Positions 1 through 7,231 of a stretch of 10,828 nucleotides of DNA are shown in pieces. This DNA is from Candidatus Uhrbacteria bacterium RIFCSPLOWO2_02_FULL_48_12 (lineage in GTDB: Bacteria; Patescibacteriota; Patescibacteriia; GWA2-46-9): contig MGEP01000055.1 in assembly GCA_001791425.1 (NCBI GenBank), forward strand, positions 21,009-31,836. Direction: 5' to 3'. Positions within the stretch are counted from its first letter, which is position 1. Each line of letters starts with the position of its first letter. The notes beneath the pieces were generated by a model. That model saw only the letters and a list, made by a program, of their open reading frames with translations, was not told the origin of the DNA and did no database searches. The translations under genes and the position numbers were made by a program.

Positions 1-1224
1 CGGTTAGTGCGCGCGGTTGCCATGTCTTCTACTGATGGCCTAAAGCGCGGCGCCAAAGTCACCAATACTGGCGGGCCGATTACCGTGCCCGTGGGCAAAG
101 AAAGTTTGGGGAGAATGTACAATGTTATTGGCGAGCCGATTGACGGCCTCGGCCCGACAAAAGCGAAAGAGCGTCTCCCCATTCACCGCCCCGCGCCCAA
201 GTTTACTGATCAATCCACCAAAACTGAAATTTTGGAAACAGGCATAAAAGTTATTGATTTAATCGCGCCGATCGTCAAGGGCGGCAAGGTGGGGATGTTC
301 GGCGGCGCAGGCGTTGGCAAAACAGTTATCATCCAAGAGCTTATCAGAAACATCGCGCAAGAGCATGGCGGCTATTCTGTATTTGCCGGAGTGGGGGAGC
401 GCACTCGCGAAGGAAATGATTTATACCATGATATGAAAGAGTCAGGCGTACTTGCCAAAACCGCGCTTGTGTTTGGGCAAATGAACGAACCGCCAGGTGC
501 GCGATTGCGCATTGGTTTAACTGGCTTAACGCTCGCTGAATACTTCCGCGACACCGAAGGCAAAGACGTGTTGTTATTTATTGACAACATCTTTCGTTTC
601 ACGCAAGCCGGCTCTGAAGTCTCTGCTTTGCTTGGCCGTATTCCGTCGGCCGTGGGTTATCAGCCAACCTTGGCAACAGAAATGGGCGAACTGCAGGAAC
701 GTATTACTTCAACCAGCAAAGGATCAGTCACTTCAGTGCAGGCGGTGTATGTGCCAGCCGACGACTTGACTGACCCTGCGCCAGCCACAACCTTTGCTCA
801 TTTAGATTCCACTGTGGTATTGGCGCGTTCTTTGGCTGAACTCGGAATTTATCCGGCGGTTGATCCACTGGATTCTACTTCAACAATTCTTGCCCCAAGC
901 ACGGTTGGTGAAGAGCATTATCGTGTGGCTCGTGGAGTACAAAAAGTTTTGCAGCGTTATAAAGATTTGCAAGATATTATCGCTATCTTAGGCATTGAAG
1001 AATTATCTGATGCTGACAAGCTCGCAGTTAGCCGCGCTCGCAAAATTCAGCGCTTCCTCTCCCAGCCATTTTTCGTGGCCGAAACTTTCACTGGCAGTGC
1101 TGGCAAATATGTGCCTCTTAAAGAAACTATTCGCGGCTTTGCGGAAATTCTTGACGGGAAGCATGATGATATTTCAGAGCAGGATTTCTATATGAAAGGA
1201 GCAATAGACGAAGTGAAAGTATAG
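1..1224 (+). CDS. atpD: F1 ATP synthase beta subunit, 5' end missing
   Basis: This is the catalytic beta subunit of the membrane-attached F1Fo ATP synthase, which makes or hydrolyses ATP. The reading frame is already open at base 1 and the first codons read straight into the family's conserved 'AMSSTDGLKRG' stretch, so roughly 65 N-terminal residues lie outside the window; the GTG at position 7 is internal, not a start. The Walker A P-loop GGAGVGKT lies at 301-324, followed by the catalytic GERTREGND stretch (the bridging glutamate) and the Walker B strand LLFIDNIFRF. The DELSEED lever motif near the C terminus reads EELSDAD (997-1017), still acidic. The C terminus is complete. In most bacteria atpC (epsilon) follows atpD; here gap follows after 46 bp, so the end of the atp operon is atypical. 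Identification is secure; only completeness is limited. Confidence 0.98.
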   Translation, partial: RLVRAVAMSSTDGLKRGAKVTNTGGPITVPVGKESLGRMYNVIGEPIDGLGPTKAKERLPIHRPAPKFTDQSTKTEILETGIKVIDLIAPIVKGGKVGMFGGAGVGKTVIIQELIRNIAQEHGGYSVFAGVGERTREGNDLYHDMKESGVLAKTALVFGQMNEPPGARLRIGLTGLTLAEYFRDTEGKDVLLFIDNIFRFTQAGSEVSALLGRIPSAVGYQPTLATEMGELQERITSTSKGSVTSVQAVYVPADDLTDPAPATTFAHLDSTVVLARSLAELGIYPAVDPLDSTSTILAPSTVGEEHYRVARGVQKVLQRYKDLQDIIAILGIEELSDADKLAVSRARKIQRFLSQPFFVAETFTGSAGKYVPLKETIRGFAEILDGKHDDISEQDFYMKGAIDEVKV

Positions 1225-1270
1225 CCATAAAGCCATAAGCTATTTATACTTAAACTCTTAACCTAATTTT

Positions 1271-2287
1271 ATGCCTCTACGCTTAGCAATTAACGGATTT
1301 GGCCGCATTGGGCGGGCGGCGTTCCGCGTCGCGCTCAATCATAAAGATTTGGATATTGTAGCTATAAATGATCTTACAGATACTGACACGTTGGCCCACC
1401 TTTTAAAATATGATTCAGTATACCGCCGATTTGAAGCGGACATTAGCTTTGACGAAAAAAATTTAATCGTTAATGGCAAAAAATATCCAGTGAGCGCAGA
1501 GAAAGAGCCAACAAAACTCCCGTGGCGCGATCATAAAGTTGATGTGGTGCTTGAGTGTACCGGGCGATTTACTAAAGATGATGCGGCTCGTGCTCATTTG
1601 GATGCTGGGGCTAAGCGCGTCGTTGTTTCTGCGCCGACCAAGGGCGGAGAAACAAAAACTTTTATTTTGGGGGTGAATGCCAATGACTATAATGGTGAAG
1701 CCATAGTTTCCAACGCCTCTTGTACAACTAATTGTGTTTCGCCGGTGCTGGCTGTTGTGGAATCTTCGTTTGGCATAGTCAAGGCGGCCATGACAACAAT
1801 TCATTCTTATACGGCCGAGCAAAACTTGGTTGACGGCCCGCCGCCGCCTTTGCATAAGGATTTGCGCCGAGCGCGCGCCGCAACAGTCAATATCGTGCCG
1901 ACCACCACCGGCGCGGCAAGCGCGGTGACAGCCACCCTACCAAAACTGGAAGGAATTTTTGACGGCTTGGCTATCCGCGTGCCAACGCCCTGCGGCTCCC
2001 TTTCGGATTTTACGCTGGTAGTAAAAAAGCCGACCACCATTGAAGAAGTGAATAATGCTTTTCGCAAAGCCGCCAGAGACAAAAAATTTCAAAACATTAT
2101 CGCTGTAACCGACGAGCCATTAGTTTCGTCTGACATTATCGGCGACCCGCATTCCGCCGTTGTCGACCTCTCAATGACTAATGTTATTGACGGCGATTTG
2201 GTAAAGATCGTGGCGTGGTATGACAATGAGTGGGGCTATGCGAATAGACTTATTGAACTGGCGGCGCTAGTGGGAAAGAGTACTTAG
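1271..2287 (+). CDS. gap: Glyceraldehyde-3-phosphate dehydrogenase (phosphorylating)
   Basis: Cytosolic enzyme converting glyceraldehyde 3-phosphate, phosphate and NAD(P)+ to 1,3-bisphosphoglycerate. The 338-residue protein has full family length. The Rossmann motif NGFGRIGR is at residues 8-15, the active-site motif SNASCTTNC places the nucleophile at Cys151, and the base is His178 (TTIHSY). The C-terminal WYDNEWGYANR motif is intact. The NDL stretch at residues 33-35 resembles NAD-dependent bacterial enzymes, so glycolytic use of NAD is likely (inference). The S-loop carries a proline-rich insertion (GPPPP, about residues 189-193), making it about four residues longer than in the Bacillus-type enzyme. 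The ATG at 1271 gives the canonical N terminus; there is no Shine-Dalgarno. A TATACT hexamer at 1245-1250 in the 46-bp gap after atpD could be a -10 box, but no good -35 is visible. pgk follows after 20 bp, suggesting a gap-pgk operon. Confidence 0.98.
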   Translation: MPLRLAINGFGRIGRAAFRVALNHKDLDIVAINDLTDTDTLAHLLKYDSVYRRFEADISFDEKNLIVNGKKYPVSAEKEPTKLPWRDHKVDVVLECTGRFTKDDAARAHLDAGAKRVVVSAPTKGGETKTFILGVNANDYNGEAIVSNASCTTNCVSPVLAVVESSFGIVKAAMTTIHSYTAEQNLVDGPPPPLHKDLRRARAATVNIVPTTTGAASAVTATLPKLEGIFDGLAIRVPTPCGSLSDFTLVVKKPTTIEEVNNAFRKAARDKKFQNIIAVTDEPLVSSDIIGDPHSAVVDLSMTNVIDGDLVKIVAWYDNEWGYANRLIELAALVGKST

Positions 2288-2307
2288 AGATAAATTTATT
2301 TTCGCCC

Positions 2308-3549
2308 ATGAGAGGACGGCTAAAAACAATTCCGGATAATTTTAAGCTCAAGGGCAAAAGAGTGCTTGTGCGCGTTGATTTTAACGTGCCTTTGGAGAAA
2401 GTCGGCGCCAAGTATCGGGTGATGGATACGGCCCGGCTGGAACACGCTATTCCCACAATTGTGCGCCTAAGCCGGGCCGGAGCAAAAGTGATATTGCTTA
2501 CTCATGTGGGCGCGCCCGGCGGGAAAATTATAACTGGCCTCAGGGTCAAACCCATTGTTGAAAAATTGAAGCATCTCCTGCCAAAAGATGTGCCGCGGCC
2601 GCGCTCTATATATCATTGGCGTTTTAAACAATTGCGCCCGTTGGTTGAAAACCTGAAGGAGGGTGAGATATTTTGTTTGGAAAACGTGAGATTTAATAAG
2701 GGCGAAGAAACGAACGACCTCGTCTTTGCCAAAGAGCTCTCCACGCTAGCTGATCTTTACGTCAACGAAGCGTTTTCTGTTTCTCATCGCGCTCACGCTT
2801 CAATCGTCGGCGTCTGCCGCTATTTACCGCACTACGCCGGCTGGCGATTGGCCGAAGAAATTGCGGCACTGGATCGCGTGAGTGTCCGGCCGCGCCAGCC
2901 GTTTGTGCTGGTGCTTGGCGGAGCTAAGGCGCATGACAAAACTGCCGTGATGATTAAGCTCGCGCCGCGCGCGGCAGTGATTTTGGCTGCCGGCGTCATT
3001 GCCAACACTCTTTTGAAAATAAAAGGCGTTAATATCGGCCGCTCCAAGGTAGATGATCATCCTTCAGTTGGCTTACTTAAAAATTTAATGAACAAACGAA
3101 GCAAAATTGCCGGCCTCAAAGAGAGCGTTATGCTCATTGAATTGCCCATTGACGCCATCGTTGCCGAAAGCGCTCATGGGCCAGCCAGAATCGTTGACCT
3201 TTCAATTGGTGAGCAATTAAAACCGCCAGAAGTTATTTATGACATTGGCCCCCAAACCATGCGGCGTTTTTCAATGTTTTTACGCCGCGCGAAAACCATC
3301 GTTTGGAACGGCCCCATGGGCTTGATTGAACAGCGGCGTTTTCGTCATGGCAGTTTGGTTGTTGGAGAAATGATAGCTGCCCGCTCTAAGGGCAAAGCGT
3401 TTGGTCTGGTGGGCGGCGGCGAAACCATCGCTGTTTTAAGCGAAACCGGTATGGCCGAGCACGTTGATTATATTTCCACGGGCGGAGGAGCTATGCTAGA
3501 ATATTTGTCGGGGCAGGAGTTGCCCGGCCTCAGGCCGCTTTTTAAGTAA
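2308..3549 (+). CDS. pgk: Phosphoglycerate kinase, divergent active site
   Basis: Transfers phosphate between 1,3-bisphosphoglycerate and ADP, giving 3-phosphoglycerate and ATP; it acts in the cytosol directly after GAPDH. The 413-residue protein is of normal length and contains the family landmarks in order: RVDFNVPL (22-29), ENVRFNKGE (125-133), SHRAHAS (159-165), VLGGAKAHDK (202-211), WNGPMGLIE (333-341), VGGGET (368-373) and STGGGAMLE (390-398). Several usually invariant positions differ. The Arg of the SHLGRP loop (yeast/human Arg65) is Ala69, the Arg of the 'RPF' motif (Arg170) is Gln197, and the Asp of GGGDT (Asp374, nucleotide-metal site) is Glu372. Arg43 (equivalent to Arg38), His66 and Arg161 (equivalent to Arg122) are kept. 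The frame is unbroken, so this is probably a functional divergent lineage variant, but activity cannot be judged from sequence. No Shine-Dalgarno precedes the ATG. Confidence 0.96.
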   Translation: MRGRLKTIPDNFKLKGKRVLVRVDFNVPLEKVGAKYRVMDTARLEHAIPTIVRLSRAGAKVILLTHVGAPGGKIITGLRVKPIVEKLKHLLPKDVPRPRSIYHWRFKQLRPLVENLKEGEIFCLENVRFNKGEETNDLVFAKELSTLADLYVNEAFSVSHRAHASIVGVCRYLPHYAGWRLAEEIAALDRVSVRPRQPFVLVLGGAKAHDKTAVMIKLAPRAAVILAAGVIANTLLKIKGVNIGRSKVDDHPSVGLLKNLMNKRSKIAGLKESVMLIELPIDAIVAESAHGPARIVDLSIGEQLKPPEVIYDIGPQTMRRFSMFLRRAKTIVWNGPMGLIEQRRFRHGSLVVGEMIAARSKGKAFGLVGGGETIAVLSETGMAEHVDYISTGGGAMLEYLSGQELPGLRPLFK

Positions 3550-3566
3550 CGAAGAAAAATTTTAAT

Positions 3567-3580
3567 TTATTAATTAATAA
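3567..3580. repeat. 14-bp AT-only perfect palindrome before the SIMPL gene
   Basis: TTATTAATTAATAA is a perfect palindrome ending four bases before the ATG of the SIMPL-domain gene, in a spacer of 35 bp made almost only of A and T. It could be an operator or an AT-rich promoter element. A chance palindrome in AT-rich sequence is equally possible, and no Shine-Dalgarno is present. Confidence 0.3.
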
Positions 3581-3584
3581 GTAT

Positions 3585-4367
3585 ATGTTAGATAACCATC
3601 GTTCCATTTGGCCCAATTTTGATGACGAAAAACCGTATGCTGTTTTAGTGATGGGTTTAGTTTTCATTATTTTTTTGAGCTTTGTCGTCAAAATAGTGAC
3701 CGACGCGAGAACCTATCAATTTATCGGCCTTGCTCCTGATACGCCAAACACCATCACTATTGTTGGCGAAGGCAAGATGACTGGCGCGCCTGACGTGGCC
3801 ATGGTTGATTTGGGGGTGCTCTCAACTAGCAATAAAGTCAGTGGGGCTCAGGCCGACAATACCAAGAAGATGAATGAGTTGGCGGATCGCTTGCTGAAAA
3901 TCGGTATCAAAAAAGATGACATGAAAACTACGCAATATTACATCAACCCCCGCTATGATTACATTGACGGACGCTCGGTGCTCGCTGGTTATGATGTCCA
4001 GCAGACGCTGAAAGTAAAAATACGCGATCTTGATAAAGTTGGCGCGGCATTGTCCATAGCCGGCGAAGTTGGAGCAAACCAAGTGGGCGGTCTTAATATC
4101 ACCATTGATGATCCAGAGCCATTGAGAGCGGCGGCGCGTATTAAAGCCGTTACTAGCGCTCGTTCTAAGGCCGCCGCCCTTGCCCAATCAATCGGCGTAA
4201 AACTTGGGCGCGTGGTTTCGTTTAGTGAAAACTCATCTGATGAACAGCCGCCGTATATGATGAAAGAGAGTTTTGGTGTTGGCGGCGGCGGTGCGCCCGC
4301 GCCGAATATTCAAAGCGGCAGTTTGGAGATTACGAGCAATGTCACTTTAAGCTACGAAATTCATTAA
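3585..4367 (+). CDS. SIMPL-domain (DUF541/YggE-like) membrane-anchored protein
   Basis: The 260-residue protein has a short charged N terminus, one hydrophobic segment at about residues 18-38 with no clear signal-peptidase site, and then an extracytoplasmic domain of the SIMPL/DUF541 family. Family features seen are the strand ITIVGEGKMTGAPDVAMVDLG (about 57-77), the central 'MKTTQYYINPRYDY' stretch, 'VGGLNITIDDPE', and the helix with repeated Ala/Arg/Lys ('AAARIKAVTSARSKAAALAQSIG') leading to the C-terminal strand pair. The family is widespread, including E. coli YggE, and is linked to envelope or oxidative-stress phenotypes; its molecular function is not established. A Gly/Pro-rich loop near residues 230-245 (GVGGGGAPAP) looks like a flexible surface insertion. 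It sits between pgk and gpmI with no obvious metabolic link. A repeat element begins 17 bp after its stop codon. Confidence 0.88.
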   Translation: MLDNHRSIWPNFDDEKPYAVLVMGLVFIIFLSFVVKIVTDARTYQFIGLAPDTPNTITIVGEGKMTGAPDVAMVDLGVLSTSNKVSGAQADNTKKMNELADRLLKIGIKKDDMKTTQYYINPRYDYIDGRSVLAGYDVQQTLKVKIRDLDKVGAALSIAGEVGANQVGGLNITIDDPEPLRAAARIKAVTSARSKAAALAQSIGVKLGRVVSFSENSSDEQPPYMMKESFGVGGGGAPAPNIQSGSLEITSNVTLSYEIH

Positions 4368-4384
4368 TCTCATTACGAACAATA

Positions 4385-4509
4385 CTTACGAAATTACGAA
4401 ACAATACGAAAGGTACGAAAATTACCTGTTCCCACGATCAACGATATTTCGTATATTCGTACGATTTCGTACTTTCGTATGGCTTTAGATATTAGTGCTT
4501 AGGGTTTAG
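4385..4509 (+). repeat. Hairpin-forming intergenic repeat, copy 1 (TACGAAA array)
   Basis: This stretch fills most of the 157-bp space between the SIMPL gene and gpmI and recurs in inverted orientation at 7041-7165. Over 4385-4489 I count 99 matches of 105 against the reverse complement of 7061-7165, with no indels, and all six differences are transitions. Similarity continues more weakly (about 14 of 20) to 4509. The left arm (about 4387-4420) has four TACGAAA units at 8-10 bp spacing. The right arm (about 4445-4480) has four units on the opposite strand with almost the same spacing, so one strand can fold into a long imperfect hairpin with a loop of about 25 nt. A fifth unit, TACGAAC, lies at 4374-4380. 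It is probably a dispersed non-coding repeat or small non-autonomous element. Confidence 0.9.
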
Positions 4510-4524
4510 TGTTTCCACGCATAT

Positions 4525-6102
4525 ATGCGTCCAAAATGTTTAGTCCTGGCCATTCTTGACGGCTGGGGAGTGGCGTCGCCTTCCTCTGGCAATGCCATTA
4601 GTCTTGCCCACACGCCATATTTTAATTCGTTTATCCGCGATTATCCGGCCATGACCCTAGAGGCCGCCGGCGAGGCCGTGGGTCTGCCCTGGGGAGAGGC
4701 CGGTAATTCCGAGGTTGGCCACATGGCCATTGGTTCCGGCATGGTTGTATATCACGAATTCCCGCGCATCAACAAAGCTATCAGTGACGAATCTTTTTTC
4801 CAAAATTCCGTTTTACTGGGAGCCATTAATCAAGTGCGCCAAAACAAAAGCCGTCTTCATTTAATCGGGCTCATTGGTTCCGGCGGCGTGCATAGTCATC
4901 AAAATCATCTTTACGCCCTGCTTGAGCTGGCCCGGCGGGAGAACATAGAAGACGTGTATATTCACGTTATTCTTGACGGCCGCGATGCTCCCTACAACGC
5001 CGGCGCCGATGCCTTAGCCAAACTAGAAGATAAAATTTCCGAATTGGGGGTGGGGAAAATTGCTTCAGTCGTCGGCCGTTTTTACGCTATGGATCGTGAC
5101 CGCCGCTGGGATCGCGTGAGTCGGGCCTATAAGGTTGTGGTTAATGGCGAGGCAGAAAATTATTCCTCAACGGCGCTTGAGGCCGTTAAACGTTATTATG
5201 AAGAAGGCATCTTTGACGAAGAAATGCCGGCTATCGCCATTGGCGCCAACGGCGCTCCGGCGGCCGTTCTAAAGTCCGGCGACGCTGTTATCTTATTTAA
5301 TTTTAGGGCTGACAGAATGCGCGAGCTGACGCGAGCGTTGGCGGCGCCGGAGTTTGAGGAGTTTCCGCGTGACTCTTTGCCTAAAGAAATCTATTTAGTA
5401 ACCATGACCGAATATGAGGAAGATTTGCCTGTGCGTGTCGCCTTCCCGCGCGAGCGCGTGTCTAATCCGGTTGCCAAGGTCGCGAGTGATCATAATTTAA
5501 AACAATTACACATCGCTGAAACTGAAAAGTACGCTCATGTGACTTATTTTTTTAACGGCGGTTTTGAAAAACCATTCCCCGGCGAAGATCATGATCTTAT
5601 TCCTTCCTTGCACGTTACTTCTTATGTGGAAGCTCCGGCCATGTCAGTCGAAGCCATCGCCGAGCGAGTAGTGAAAGAGGTGCTCGCCGAAAATTATGAT
5701 TTTATAGTAGTTAATTTTGCCAACGCCGATATGGTTGGGCACACCGGCAATATGCAGGCAACCATTCAGGCCACAGAAGTTTTGGATCGCATGCTCGGGC
5801 AGATTTCTGACGCGGTGCTCGCCAAAGAAGGAATGCTGTTAATTACCGCTGATCACGGCAATGCCGAGGTTATTTTAAATCCGCAAACCGGCGAAATAGA
5901 CAAAGAACATAACGCCAGTCCGGTGCCGTTTATTGCCATCTCTAGCCAACTGCATGGGAAGACCGCTGGCCTTAGAGACACGGTTGGCGGCGATTTGTCA
6001 CTGCGCCAGCCAGCAGGAGTTTTGGCTGATGTGGCGCCAACGGTTTTGAAAATTTTAGATCTGCCTATCCCGCCGGAAATGACCGGACGACCGTTGTTGT
6101 GA
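4525..6102 (+). CDS. gpmI: 2,3-bisphosphoglycerate-independent phosphoglycerate mutase
   Basis: Interconverts 3- and 2-phosphoglycerate through a phosphoserine intermediate and two metal ions, usually Mn2+, in the cytosol. It belongs to the alkaline phosphatase superfamily and is unrelated to the histidine-type mutases. All expected ligands are visible in the 525-residue protein: Asp12 (LDGWG), nucleophile Ser62 (GNSEVGHMAIG), His123 (GSGGVHSHQNH), Arg153/Asp154 (DGRDAP), Arg261/Arg264 (NFRADRMREL), Lys335 (ETEKYAHVTYF), Asp402/His406 (ANADMVGHTG), Asp443/His444 (TADHGNAE) and His462 (KEHNASPVPF). The length is slightly above the usual ~510. The ATG at 4525 gives the standard N terminus and has no Shine-Dalgarno; it lies 15 bp after the end of repeat copy 1. 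With gap and pgk it covers three consecutive glycolytic steps. Confidence 0.98.
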   Translation: MRPKCLVLAILDGWGVASPSSGNAISLAHTPYFNSFIRDYPAMTLEAAGEAVGLPWGEAGNSEVGHMAIGSGMVVYHEFPRINKAISDESFFQNSVLLGAINQVRQNKSRLHLIGLIGSGGVHSHQNHLYALLELARRENIEDVYIHVILDGRDAPYNAGADALAKLEDKISELGVGKIASVVGRFYAMDRDRRWDRVSRAYKVVVNGEAENYSSTALEAVKRYYEEGIFDEEMPAIAIGANGAPAAVLKSGDAVILFNFRADRMRELTRALAAPEFEEFPRDSLPKEIYLVTMTEYEEDLPVRVAFPRERVSNPVAKVASDHNLKQLHIAETEKYAHVTYFFNGGFEKPFPGEDHDLIPSLHVTSYVEAPAMSVEAIAERVVKEVLAENYDFIVVNFANADMVGHTGNMQATIQATEVLDRMLGQISDAVLAKEGMLLITADHGNAEVILNPQTGEIDKEHNASPVPFIAISSQLHGKTAGLRDTVGGDLSLRQPAGVLADVAPTVLKILDLPIPPEMTGRPLL

Positions 6103-6109
6103 GGGAGGA

Positions 6110-6175
6110 ATTAGGCATTAGCTTATTAGGCATTAGGATAAGCTAAAAAGCTACAAGCTACCAGCTAAGAAGCTA
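6110..6175. repeat. Short direct repeats between gpmI and mutM (ATTAGGCATTAG x2, AGCTA x5)
   Basis: The 77-bp gap between gpmI and mutM is built from tiny repeats. A 12-bp direct repeat ATTAGGCATTAG occurs at 6110-6121 and 6125-6136. Five AGCTA pentamers follow at 6141, 6149, 6156, 6163 and 6171, spaced 7-8 bp. TTAGCTTAT (6118-6126) and ATAAGCTAA (6139-6147) are inverted and can form a 9-bp stem. The mutM start codon follows directly, with no convincing Shine-Dalgarno. The array may be slippage-prone filler or a regulatory leader; nothing in the sequence decides between them. Confidence 0.7.
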
Positions 6176-6179
6176 AGAA

Positions 6180-7034
6180 ATGCCCGAACTTCCTGAAGTA
6201 GAAACCATTAGGCGCGATTTAGACGCTAAACTTCGCGGCGCGCGCGTTCGCCAAGTTGAAGTGCGTTTGGCAAAGATTACTTCGCCCAAGGGAAGGGAGT
6301 TTGTCAAAAAACTTCGCGGCACGCGCATCAGAGAAGTAAAAAGGCGCGCCAAGCTATTGGCGCTGGTTTTGAACAAGGGCATCATTCTTATTCATTTAAA
6401 AATGACCGGTCAGTTGGTTCTTCGCCACCATCAGCAGATTATTTTTGGCGGCCATACCATCGTTGGAGCGCATGAGCTTCCTAATAAGTACACTCACGTC
6501 ATTTTTTATTTTACCAATGGCGACGAGTTGTATTTTAATGATTTGCGGCAGTTTGGTTATCTAAAATTGATGACGAGCGCTGCCGCGCAAAAAATTTTGG
6601 ACGAGTATGGCCTTGAGCCATTGAGTCGTGATTTTACTTTGGAAAAGTTCGCGGAAATTTTAAAAAAACGGAGAAGCGGCAAACTAAAGAGTGTTTTGAT
6701 GGACCAGTCGCTTTTTGCCGGCATTGGCAACATTTATGCCGATGAATCTTGTTTTTTGGCGCGGGTGCGGCCCGCTCGCCGTGCGCCGTCTTTAAATAGA
6801 AAAGAATTGCGAGCGCTTTGGCTGGCGATTAAGTCAGTTCTAAAATTGTCAATCAAACACCGCGGCACCTCATTCAATACTTATGTTGACAGTCAAGGTC
6901 AAGCTGGAAATTTCGTAAAATATCTCAAGGTGTATGGACGCGGGGGTGAACCCTGCAAGGTTTGTGGTACAATATTAAAAAGAACCGTGCTCGCCGGGCG
7001 GGGGACGGTGTATTGTCCGAAATGTCAACATTGA
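6180..7034 (+). CDS. mutM: Formamidopyrimidine-DNA glycosylase (Fpg/MutM)
   Basis: Base-excision repair enzyme that removes 8-oxoguanine and formamidopyrimidines and nicks the abasic site. The 284-residue protein starts with the diagnostic MPELPEVETI, in which Pro1 (after Met removal) is the Schiff-base nucleophile and the adjacent Glu is catalytic. Lys58 in RRAKLL corresponds to the conserved Lys57 of the E. coli enzyme. The helix-two-turn-helix region 'MDQSLFAGIGNIYADE' is at 174-189. The C-terminal zinc finger is complete: CKVC (259-262) and CPKC (279-282), with the DNA-binding Arg274 in AGRGTVYC. There is no truncation. It lies downstream of gpmI, with the repeat array between them, and has no functional tie to glycolysis; such mixed operons are common in compact genomes. 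Repeat copy 2 begins seven bases after its stop codon. Confidence 0.98.
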   Translation: MPELPEVETIRRDLDAKLRGARVRQVEVRLAKITSPKGREFVKKLRGTRIREVKRRAKLLALVLNKGIILIHLKMTGQLVLRHHQQIIFGGHTIVGAHELPNKYTHVIFYFTNGDELYFNDLRQFGYLKLMTSAAAQKILDEYGLEPLSRDFTLEKFAEILKKRRSGKLKSVLMDQSLFAGIGNIYADESCFLARVRPARRAPSLNRKELRALWLAIKSVLKLSIKHRGTSFNTYVDSQGQAGNFVKYLKVYGRGGEPCKVCGTILKRTVLAGRGTVYCPKCQH

Positions 7035-7040
7035 TAATTT

Positions 7041-7165
7041 CTGAACCCCAATATCTAATCTCTAAAGCCATACGAAAATACGAAATCATACGAATATACG
7101 AAATATCGTTGATCGTGAAAACAGGCAACTTTCGTACCTTTCGTATTGTTTCGTAATTTCGTAAG
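7041..7165 (-). repeat. Hairpin-forming intergenic repeat, copy 2 (inverted relative to copy 1)
   Basis: This is the reverse-complement counterpart of 4385-4509, about 94% identical over the 105-bp core (7061-7165) with no gaps. The two facing sets of TACGAAA units and the loop containing CACGATCAACGAT are kept. The differences from copy 1 in the arms fall between or at the edges of TACGAAA units, so the hairpin potential is preserved. The two copies enclose gpmI and mutM and each follows the stop codon of the gene before it. Confidence 0.9.
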
Positions 7166-7170
7166 CATAT

Positions 7171-7201
7171 TTCATAATTCCTACTTCCTGATTCATAATT
7201 C
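7171..7201. repeat. AT-rich direct repeat TTCATAATTC x2 upstream of the HAD gene
   Basis: TTCATAATTC occurs at 7171-7180 and 7192-7201, with further near copies (TTCATCATTC) up to about 7210. It fills the rest of the spacer between repeat copy 2 and the HAD gene. No clear promoter or ribosome binding site is visible here. It is probably low-complexity filler. Confidence 0.5.
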
Positions 7202-7231
7202 ATCATTCTTTTATCATTATTCAGTTGCGCT

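Noticed and set aside
1463..1855. 130-codon open frame on the minus strand inside gap
   Set aside because: It lies wholly antisense to a clear GAPDH gene, matches no family I know, and is expected by chance in this codon usage.
4374..4480. CRISPR array
   Set aside because: The repeated units are 7 bp with 1-3 bp between them and face each other; there are no uniform long repeats or spacers and no cas genes.
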